From Xanthomonas dyei (GTDB lineage: Bacteria; Pseudomonadota; Gammaproteobacteria; Xanthomonadales; Xanthomonadaceae): a stretch of 56,118 nucleotides of DNA. Positions 45,316 through 52,941 of the stretch are shown piece after piece. The stretch spans positions 658-56,775 of the forward strand of contig NZ_MDEE01000031.1 of the NCBI RefSeq assembly GCF_002939865.1. The letters run 5' to 3'. The notes under the pieces are model-generated. The model was not told the origin of the DNA. It worked only from the letters and a program-made list of their open reading frames with translations, and made no database searches. A program made the position numbers and the translations under genes. Position 1 is the first letter of the stretch; each line of letters begins with the position of its first letter.

Positions 45316-45777
45316 ATGGCATTGATCCACTCCATTTTGATGAGCGCCGTCGCCGGCATGCGCTCGATGACCCCACTGGCTGCAGTGGCCAACGCGGCAC
45401 GCACCGGCAAACTTCCCGCCGACAATGGCGCGTCGGCGTTGCTCGCCAATCCCCTGGCATCGGCCGGCATGCTGGCACTGGCTGGCGGCGAGCTCGCCGG
45501 CGACAAGATGAAAACCGCCCCGGACCGCATCGTGCTGCCCGGCATGCTTGCCCGCATCGCCACAGGTGTCATCGTCGGCACCGCATTGGCACCGCGCGAA
45601 CAACGTGGCATCGCGGCATTGCTCGGCGCCACCACTGCGGTGGCCGCCGCCTATCTCACCTTCAATGCGCGCATGCGTGCGATCGAGCGCTACGGCCAGA
45701 CCAGTACCGGTGTTGCCGAAGACGCCATCTCGGTGGGTGCGGCGACGTTGATCATTCGGGATGCAGCGAAGCGTTAG
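45316..45777 (+). CDS. DUF4126 family membrane protein
   Basis: A 153-residue protein with about four hydrophobic stretches. Family marks are GMRSMTPLAAVANAA near the start, LAGGELAGDKM (about 56-66), and a C-terminal EDAISVGAATLIIRDA. DUF4126 proteins are small inner-membrane proteins of unknown role. The ATG has AGAGG 5 nt upstream. It converges closely on the yqjG gene (21-bp gap). Confidence 0.83.
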   Translation: MALIHSILMSAVAGMRSMTPLAAVANAARTGKLPADNGASALLANPLASAGMLALAGGELAGDKMKTAPDRIVLPGMLARIATGVIVGTALAPREQRGIAALLGATTAVAAAYLTFNARMRAIERYGQTSTGVAEDAISVGAATLIIRDAAKR

Positions 45778-45798
45778 TCCAAAACGGCCGGCTGCGTC

Positions 45799-46773
45799 TC
45801 AACCACCGCGCCCATGCGCTGCATGCAGATCCAGCACCGGCCCCATCGGCACGATAGCGGTCGGGTTGATGCTGTCGTGACTTTGATAGTAGTGGCCCTT
45901 GATGTGCTGAAAGTTCACGGTGTCTGCAATACCGGGCATCTGATAGAGCTCGCGCAGAAATCCGGACAACTGCGGATAGTCGGCAATCCTTCGCAGATTG
46001 CATTTGAAGTGACCGACATACACCGCATCGAACCGGATCAACGTCGTGAACAGCCGCCAATCTGCTTCCGTGAGCGTGGCGCCGCAGAGATAGCGTTGCT
46101 CACCCAGGTGCGTCTCCAGCCAATCCAGCGTCTCGAACAGCGGCGCTACCGCTGCTTCGTAGGCAGGCTGCGTGGTGGCAAAGCCCGCCTTGTAAACGCC
46201 GTTATTCACGGTGTCGTAGATGCGCGCGTTGAGCGCATCGATCTGCTCGCGCAACGGGGCCGGATAGAAATCGCCTTCGGCCGCACCAACTTCATCGAAG
46301 GCGTTATTGAACATGCGGATGATATCGGCTGACTCGTTGCTCACCACCGTGTTGCGCTCGCGATCCCACAACACCGGCACGGTCACGCGTCCGGAGTAAT
46401 GCGGGTCGGCCTTGAGATACACCTCGTACAGGCGCGTGGCGTGGTGAATCGGATCGGCTACCACACCCGGGCCGGGATCGAACGTCCAGCCCTGGTCGCG
46501 CATCAACCAATTCACTACCGACACATCGATCAGCGGCTCCAACCCCTTGAGGCGGCGAAAGATCAAGGCGCGATGCGCCCACGGGCACGCCAACGACACA
46601 TACAGGTGATAACGCCCCGCTGCCGCCTGAAATCCACCATCCCCATGCGGCCCCGCTGCGCCGTCGCGCGTCACCCAATTGCAAAATTGCGCTTGCGAAC
46701 GCTCGAAGCGCCCATCGCTCTTATCGGTGTCGTACCAACGGTCTTGCCACTTGCCATCGACCAGCAGGCCCAT
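45799..46773 (-). CDS. yqjG: Glutathionyl-hydroquinone reductase (Xi-class GST, YqjG/ECM4)
   Basis: A 324-residue cytosolic enzyme that reduces glutathionyl-hydroquinones, useful against quinones and plant phenolics. The active-site motif CPWAHR has Cys63. The N-terminal WYDTDKSDGRF, VSNESADIIRMFN (glutathione binding, about 142-154) and the C-terminal FDAVYVGHFKCN...Y motif (about 255-266) are all typical of Xi-class GSTs. The ATG at 46773 has AAGGA about 8 nt upstream. Confidence 0.94.
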   Translation of the reverse strand: MGLLVDGKWQDRWYDTDKSDGRFERSQAQFCNWVTRDGAAGPHGDGGFQAAAGRYHLYVSLACPWAHRALIFRRLKGLEPLIDVSVVNWLMRDQGWTFDPGPGVVADPIHHATRLYEVYLKADPHYSGRVTVPVLWDRERNTVVSNESADIIRMFNNAFDEVGAAEGDFYPAPLREQIDALNARIYDTVNNGVYKAGFATTQPAYEAAVAPLFETLDWLETHLGEQRYLCGATLTEADWRLFTTLIRFDAVYVGHFKCNLRRIADYPQLSGFLRELYQMPGIADTVNFQHIKGHYYQSHDSINPTAIVPMGPVLDLHAAHGRGG

Positions 46774-47218
46774 GGTGTTTCCTTGCACTGCAGAACAGGC
46801 AAGCACCGTAGCCCAGCCATGTTGGAAAACACGTGAGCGGGCCTGCAATCAGAGCGCGTGCTTACCGCAAAAGTCGCTTCAGCAGGTCGCAGCGCGCTCC
46901 CTGATGCGCTGCCTGCTAGCGCGCGATCACGGGACGGCTGCAGGTGGCCACTGTTGCGCTTGGCGACGCTTGACGCGAGCAGATGGCTTTGGCAACAGAA
47001 CTCTCGCAGAGCACACGCATCAGGTATCCGGGGCACCTGGCACCCCCTCCCACCCGTCGATTGGCGCCGCGGCCCCACAATCGGCGAAAATGCCCGAGTT
47101 GCGGCCGATCGCTTGCCGCCAGCCGGCAGCCCGCTGTCGTCCTCACCTGCGTCCCTTTGTGCATTCCCGGCTGCCCGCCGTCCTTGCCACGGCCTGTGCC
47201 GCTTCTTTCGGATCTACC
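46774..47218. other. Divergent spacer, no gene seen
   Basis: These 445 bases lie between yqjG and the SDR gene. In-frame sequence upstream of the SDR start does not resemble the family. No clear repeat or operator. Confidence 0.4.
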
Positions 47219-48808
47219 TTGAACACCACGCCCCCCGCACCCCCGCCCACCGACGACCTGCCCCTGACCGACCGCCTGCGCGCCGCGCTGGATCTACTGG
47301 AGGCCATCGAGGCCGACCGCAGCGTGCTCGACGCGTTGCCCGAAGCCGACCGCGTGCGCCTGCACCAGGTGGTGGCCAAGGTCTATCACCCCGAGCCGAA
47401 GGCGCGCCGGCAGCTGCTCAAGCAGCGCGAGCGCGAGCGGCATCAGGAGAAGGTGCGCAAGGCAGAGGCGCTGCTCGAACAGCGTGGTATCCGTGCGTTG
47501 CGGCGCAAGCCGGTGTTCAGCACACCGAACGTATTCCCGCCGCACGCCGCTGGACTGCACGACGCGCACAACGGCGAGAACGCATCCGAGACGCCGGAGC
47601 CGATGCATTCGCCCGAGCTGCGGCACTGCTATGTGTGCAAGCAGAAGTTCACCCAGCTGCATCACTTCTACGATCAGATGTGCCCGGCCTGTGCCGAGCT
47701 GAATTTCTTCAAGCGCACCGAAACCGCCGACCTGCGCGGCCGCGTGGCGTTGCTCACCGGCGGACGGGTCAAGATCGGGTATCAGGCCGGCTTGAAGCTG
47801 TTGCGCGCCGGCGCCGAGCTCATCGTCACCACGCGTTTCCCGCGCGATTCGGCCGCGCGCTACGCGGAAGAACCGGATTTTGCGCAGTGGGGTCATCGCC
47901 TGCAGGTGTTCGGCCTGGATCTGCGCCACACGCCCAGCGTCGAGGCGTTCTGCAGCCAGTTGCTGGCCACACGCGAGCGGCTGGACTTCATCATCAACAA
48001 CGCCTGTCAGACGGTGCGCCGCCCGCCGCAGTTCTACGCGCACATGATGGCCAACGAAACCGCCGCACTGGATGCACTGCCGGACGCCGTCCAAAAGCTC
48101 GTTGGCCATTACGAAGGCCTGCGCACGCCCGAGTTATTGCGCGAAGCCTCGGCTACCGCGCTGCCGGCCGTGCATGGACGCGGCCTGGCCGATGCCGATG
48201 GCCTCACCCGCGCCGCCGAGCTGTCGCAGGTGGCACTGCTGGACGACGAGCTGGTCGGGCAGGAGCACCTGTTCCCCGAAGGCCGTCTCGATCAGGATCT
48301 GCAGCAGGTCGACTTGCGCGGACGCAACTCCTGGCGCCTGCTGATGGCCGAAGTGCCGTCGGTCGAGCTGCTGGAAACGCAACTGGTCAACGCCATCGCG
48401 CCCTTCATCATCAACGCGCGGCTCAAGCCGCTGATGCTGCGCACGCCCGAGCGCGACAAACACATCGTCAATGTCTCGGCGATGGAGGGGCAGTTCTACC
48501 GCAATTTCAAGACCACCCGTCACCCGCATACCAACATGGCCAAGGCCGCATTGAACATGATGACGCGCACCTCGGCCGCCGATTATCAAAACGACGGCAT
48601 CCACATGAACAGCGTGGACACTGGCTGGGTCACTGATGAAGATCCCGCCGACATCGCTGCGCTCAAGGTGCAGCAGGAACGTTTCCACCCGCCGCTGGAC
48701 ATCGTCGACGGCGCCGCCCGCATCGTCGACCCGATCATCCACGGCTTCAACACCGGCGAGCACGTGTGGGGGCAGTTTTTGAAGGATTACGCGCCGACGG
48801 ATTGGTGA
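47219..48808 (+). CDS. Zinc-ribbon SDR-family oxidoreductase, atypical active site
   Basis: A 529-residue protein. Residues about 15-95 are a charged helical region (KQRERERHQEKVRKAEALLEQ), which may form a coiled coil. A four-Cys zinc ribbon follows (CYVC at 137-140, CPAC at 155-158). The Rossmann SDR domain covers about 172-520 with ALLTGGRVKIGYQAGLKLL as nucleotide site and FIINNACQT as the NNA motif. The catalytic Ser is in VNVSAMEG, but the YxxxK position reads T-N-M-A-K (in HPHTNMAKAAL), so the usual Tyr is absent. Redox activity by the standard mechanism is doubtful. The start is taken as TTG at 47219; upstream starts cannot be excluded. Confidence 0.83.
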   Translation: MNTTPPAPPPTDDLPLTDRLRAALDLLEAIEADRSVLDALPEADRVRLHQVVAKVYHPEPKARRQLLKQRERERHQEKVRKAEALLEQRGIRALRRKPVFSTPNVFPPHAAGLHDAHNGENASETPEPMHSPELRHCYVCKQKFTQLHHFYDQMCPACAELNFFKRTETADLRGRVALLTGGRVKIGYQAGLKLLRAGAELIVTTRFPRDSAARYAEEPDFAQWGHRLQVFGLDLRHTPSVEAFCSQLLATRERLDFIINNACQTVRRPPQFYAHMMANETAALDALPDAVQKLVGHYEGLRTPELLREASATALPAVHGRGLADADGLTRAAELSQVALLDDELVGQEHLFPEGRLDQDLQQVDLRGRNSWRLLMAEVPSVELLETQLVNAIAPFIINARLKPLMLRTPERDKHIVNVSAMEGQFYRNFKTTRHPHTNMAKAALNMMTRTSAADYQNDGIHMNSVDTGWVTDEDPADIAALKVQQERFHPPLDIVDGAARIVDPIIHGFNTGEHVWGQFLKDYAPTDW

Positions 48809-48815
48809 GTGGTGA

Positions 48816-48836
48816 TCCTGGGTCACGCATCCAGGA
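48816..48836 (+). terminator. Weak hairpin after the SDR gene
   Basis: TCCTGG and CCAGGA pair around a 9-nt loop shortly after the stop codon. Confidence 0.35.
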
Positions 48837-48911
48837 CAGATGCACGGCCCATGCTCGCAACACGTATGCGCCACACGTGACAGTGATCAGCACGCAGGAT
48901 GGCGTGGTGCA

Positions 48912-49271
48912 TCAGCGCCGACGCGACGGTTCGCATCCCACGCCATCATGGTCGCGATCCAGATGTGGGCCATATCCTGGATCGCCACGCTGCACCGGTG
49001 CAGCACCCGCTGCGCGTGCTTCTGCGCAATTGCGGAAGACCGCCCCGGTCGATGGGATCCACGGGGACCGATCAAGCAGCTCGGCCGCGGCCGTCGGTTT
49101 GCCTTCGCCACTGGCGGAGCGGTGACAGTGGTAGCCACCGTTCTTGCGATCGTTGTGGCAGCCCTGCTTGTTCAATCCACCCGGATGCGCGACAGCCGCA
49201 GGGGTTACCCAGGCAATTGCGGCGATACACGTCGCCAGCACTAACGAGCGTGAAGGGATTCGATCAAGCAC
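48912..49271 (-). CDS. Secreted YHYH plus Excalibur calcium-binding domain protein
   Basis: A 119-residue exported protein. The signal peptide is about 1-28 (SLVLATCIAAIAWVTPAAVA). A YHYH-type motif follows (HPGGLNKQGCHNDRKNGGYHCHR). The C-terminal Excalibur domain reads VFRNCAEARAAGAAPVQRGDPGYGPHLDRDHDGVGCEP, with the calcium-loop pattern DxDxDGxxCE. Calcium binding at the surface or periplasm is expected; the partner is unknown. The GTG at 49271 is a choice made to give the shortest complete signal peptide; the ribosome site is weak. Confidence 0.75.
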   Translation of the reverse strand: MLDRIPSRSLVLATCIAAIAWVTPAAVAHPGGLNKQGCHNDRKNGGYHCHRSASGEGKPTAAAELLDRSPWIPSTGAVFRNCAEARAAGAAPVQRGDPGYGPHLDRDHDGVGCEPSRRR

Positions 49272-49347
49272 TCGTAAATTGCCACGGCCAATCGTGCAGC
49301 GCTTGTGCTGCACCTGTTTTGTTTCTGCTGCGCCGATGTGCTGCAAG

Positions 49348-49950
49348 TTACTTGCAGTCTTTTGCAACCGGCGCAACATCCACCGGACTGACCTGACCGT
49401 TCGCATCCACACGATTGACCGCCAGCGTGCAAACCGAGCTACGAAAATCCAGGTTCAAGGCCACCTCGTAATCTGCGCCAGGTTCCGGAACAAACGTAGA
49501 AGCAAGCAATGCGCCGCAGCTCCAGCCAATGTGGTACCCAGGCGACTGACTCCAATGCGCCGGCGAGCTCGCACCCGCCTCCACAACGACCGGCTTACCA
49601 GGCTCGATCGCGTATTCCTTGTAGAACGGCTTGGAACCGATCATCTTCCGGTCGCGCAGATGACGCGTATTTTCTGTCTCCGGGATGCCGATCGACTCAT
49701 TCTTCACCGAGCCCATCAACGAACCGAAAGCGCTTTTCAGCGAACCGGATGCGCGTACCTTCTCGCCATACGTGGCCGTGCACACCGCATCCTTGTACAG
49801 CACGATACCAATGCCATTTTGACCAAACATCCGGATGCGCGCGCTGGCACCATCGGTGGGCGAGGACGCAGGCTCCGCGGCCATGGCGGGCACCGCAGAC
49901 GCCAGAGACAAGACAAGCAATCGAGTCAATTTGTTAAACACATTCTCCAC
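49348..49950 (-). CDS. Secreted hypothetical protein
   Basis: A 200-residue protein, family not recognised. The signal peptide is VENVFNKLTRLLVLSLASAVPAMA. The mature part looks beta-rich, with cysteines in AVCTATYGE, WSCGALL, SSVCTLAV and KDCK that could form two disulfides. GTG starts at 49950 or 49941 fit the signal peptide. The longer in-frame extension to 50268 is antisense to the next gene and unlikely. Confidence 0.65.
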   Translation of the reverse strand: MENVFNKLTRLLVLSLASAVPAMAAEPASSPTDGASARIRMFGQNGIGIVLYKDAVCTATYGEKVRASGSLKSAFGSLMGSVKNESIGIPETENTRHLRDRKMIGSKPFYKEYAIEPGKPVVVEAGASSPAHWSQSPGYHIGWSCGALLASTFVPEPGADYEVALNLDFRSSVCTLAVNRVDANGQVSPVDVAPVAKDCK

Positions 49951-50176
49951 GATCGCAATCCAGCGATTCCATTGAGCTGGTAATAGCGGCGCGACGTGAC
50001 AGTTCTTGATAACAGACGACGCCCTGATATGGAAAGTGCGCAACAGCGCACCAACAGGCACGCTGATCCGCGCCAAGCGCCAGGAGTTCCCCCCCTGCGA
50101 CTCCCGCTCACCCGGTTGCCCACCCCGCTGGCATGATGATGCGTGGATGTTTACCGTTGACGCAAAGGACGCCCGG

Positions 50177-51670
50177 ATGTCACGACACGCTATTGAGGAG
50201 TTGGTCGAGCGCTGCATCCATTTGCTCGAGCGCAGCACCTTGCGTCGCACGCACAAGGCAGCGCTCATGCGTAGCCTGCTTCGGCTGCAGGCGCGCTACG
50301 ACACCGGCCTGACCTGGTTCCGGCTGCACGCCGAGTTACTGCGTCATGGCGTGCTGGTGCGTACAGCGGCCGAGGAGATCGACGACGCGACCTTGCGCGC
50401 GCAGGCCCTGGCCGCCGAGGCACCGGGTTGGCTGGAGGACGCGCATGGCGAGGTCTATCTGCACTGGCAAGACCAGGCACGCGTGGTCTACCGCCAACCA
50501 GACATCGGCCAAACGCTGCCGCTGGCAACTGTGTTCGGTGATCTTTTGATGCTCGCCGACCAGGCCGATGACACCGCGTTGTTCACCGACTGCTATGGCC
50601 TGTTGGTCAACGGCTGGCTGGACGAGACCTTCGACGTCGACGACGGTATCCCGCCCACCCTGGATGGATTGCTCGCCTCCGACACACTGCACTCCCTGCG
50701 CGCGCTGGCCGCACGCCGTGGACTCAAGCCTCGGCGTGACGCGCCCGAAGACCTGGCCCTGCCGCGGCCGGACGACAACGCTGTACTCGGCGAGATCGAT
50801 CGCGTGATCGGCTTGCGTTTTTTCCTGTAACCCAAGCGCACACCAACAGCGCTGCGCGCAGCGCGCGACAAGGCCCAGCGTCAGCAAGCACGTGCCCGCG
50901 AGTTGCTCCCGCTGCTGGTCGAACAACGCCTGGGCGCACCGCTGCAAGCCACTGGCTGGTCGCCTGTGCCGGTTGAACAGGAGCATCGCTGGCAATGGAT
51001 CCGCGACCGCGGTGGCAGCCGTCAGTGTCTGTGGACCATCTACGAACCGGATCTGGGTGAGCTGATCGTCCAGGTGGGGATGCAGCATGCACGCCTGCTG
51101 GTCTGGCAGCAGCGTGCGGCGACCACGCAGCTGCACGATCTGCATGTTGTCGATACCGCAACCGCCTTCCTGGGCAAGGACATCCTGGACAGCGCGGACG
51201 TGGGCGCCTACGGCGGCTGGGCGCTGAAACCGGACCACAGCGACGCCGCGCTAAGCGCCGGGCTGGACCGCCTGGCGGCTGCGCTGCCCGGCCTGGATGC
51301 GCGCTATTTCGGCGTCATCGACGAACAACTGGCTGGGCCCTGGTTCCAGCAGTCCGCCGACACCTGGCTGCAACGGATGGAAGGCGACGCAAACGGCGTG
51401 GTTCCGCCTGAGGTGTTGTTCGCCAGCCCCGAGAGCGTGTTGCTGGCGTTCGCGTTCTACCACCTGGAGTGCGGTGAACAGCCACGCGCGCAGGCACTGG
51501 TCGAACAGTTGCGCGCACGGCAAACCGAACGCAGCCAGCGAAGTGTCTGGTATCGCCTGGTGCTGGCGCCGTTTTTTCAGCAGTGGGAACAGGGGCTGCG
51601 CAAGCTGCCGATGCCACCGGTGCTGCACCCGCTGCTGCTCGCTCACCTGCGCGCGCAAGACAGCACCTGA
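50177..51670 (+). pseudogene. Conserved hypothetical gene split by an in-frame ochre codon
   Basis: It starts at ATG with AAGGA 7 nt upstream. The first part is 217 residues, helical (RHAIEELVERCIHLLERSTLRR), ending VIGLRFFL, then TAA at 50828-50830. The same frame continues without a break (PKRTPTALRAARDKAQRQQARAREL, then 255 more residues) to TGA at 51668-51670. There is no ATG, no good ribosome site and no gap before the second part, so it reads as one gene of about 497 codons. CAA to TAA would explain it. Family not recognised; cytosolic, no signal peptide. Confidence 0.7.
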
Positions 51671-51833
51671 TTGCAACGCTGCGGCACGTCTGCGGGCGCG
51701 CAGGCGAATGAAACTATGCAGCGCGATCCATCACCAAGGTGGGCACATCGGCGCGGCGCATCAAGCACGGCGACGCATGCTGCCGCTTGGTTAGCTACAA
51801 ACTCTGCAGCGCGCTGGCGTTTTGCGCAGCGGA

Positions 51834-52754
51834 TCAATAGCGCAGCGCCTCCGCCGTGGGTGCAACCGGCGCAAACCGCGCATTGCTGAAGTCATGCAGC
51901 AGCCGAACCACTTGCTCGCCGTCCTCCAGATAGCGCCGAAAATCGCTTTTGCACAGCCGATACAGGCAGCCGCCACGCGCGAACACCAGGTCGCCACCGT
52001 CCCAATCGGCCCAGTCGGTGCCGGGCAAGTCCGCCAGCACGGCACCATCGCGATCCAGCACGCGGTGATCCAGCGCATACCACGCATCGTTCTGACGCCC
52101 CACGGCATGCAGCAGCGATTGCAGCCGACGCCCGCCACCGCCGTCCTTCTCCCACACGCGCGGGCGCGTGAAGCGGTAGAGCATCCCGCTCCGCAGGCCG
52201 CCCCGCTCCCCCTCACCGGCGTCGAGCACCCGCCAACCGTCGCGCTGCCGCAGCACGCTGTCGATCGGCTCGTCTTCGCCACCGCCAGACCATTGCCCGA
52301 ATGGCCGCACCGCCATCGTGTGCTTCAGCTGAAAGCCGGTCGGTAGCGGAAACGGCTCGCGACCTTCCTGCGGGCGATGATTCAGCAGCAACGTCTGCTC
52401 ATCTTCGAACGCACCGCCGCCGCCCCAGGCATCGCCCTTGGGCCAAAGCGCCAACGCGGTCAGAAACGGCGGGCGCGACAATGCCGTCCAGGTGCCGAAA
52501 TCGCCTTTGTGCTTGGCCGCGAAATACACCAGCAACCGCCCCGACGGCGACAGATCGCAACGCCGCTCGTAGATGCGGCCCTTGAACCATTGCCCGTGCT
52601 CGAAGCTGTCGGTGGCGCGATCCCAGCGGATGAGCTGCACCTGCTTGCTGGGCCCACGCCGAAAGATCACGCCGGTGCGCGCCTCTCGCGCCAACAGCGC
52701 GTAGAGCCGTGTGCGCGAAGCCAGGCGATCCTGGTGGTGGGATGTCGGGTCCAT
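51834..52754 (-). CDS. Conserved hypothetical cytosolic protein
   Basis: A 306-residue protein, not recognised. It contains repeated short beta-rich segments resembling propeller blades (KQVQLIRWDRATDSFEHGQWF, SPSGRLLVYFAAK, WADWDGGDLVFARGGCLYRL), Gly/Asp-rich loops and a Trp-rich core. The ATG at 52754 is supported by GGAGG 8 nt upstream. No signal or membrane segment. It is convergent with the split gene and divergent from the SUKH-ankyrin gene. Confidence 0.75.
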   Translation of the reverse strand: MDPTSHHQDRLASRTRLYALLAREARTGVIFRRGPSKQVQLIRWDRATDSFEHGQWFKGRIYERRCDLSPSGRLLVYFAAKHKGDFGTWTALSRPPFLTALALWPKGDAWGGGGAFEDEQTLLLNHRPQEGREPFPLPTGFQLKHTMAVRPFGQWSGGGEDEPIDSVLRQRDGWRVLDAGEGERGGLRSGMLYRFTRPRVWEKDGGGGRRLQSLLHAVGRQNDAWYALDHRVLDRDGAVLADLPGTDWADWDGGDLVFARGGCLYRLCKSDFRRYLEDGEQVVRLLHDFSNARFAPVAPTAEALRY

Positions 52755-52941
52755 GCTGGTGCCTCCGTGCTGCCTATCCTACGCAACCGTGCGACACCTG
52801 CGCCGCCCCGGCCCCACCCGCGGCCAGAGATCGCCCAGGGTTCCAGCGCAATGCAGCACCTGCAGCGGCCGCCTGGCCGACATCCCCACCCGCGCCCGCA
52901 GCCGATGCGGCAAGGTCTTGTCGCGCGTTTAGCATTGCTGC

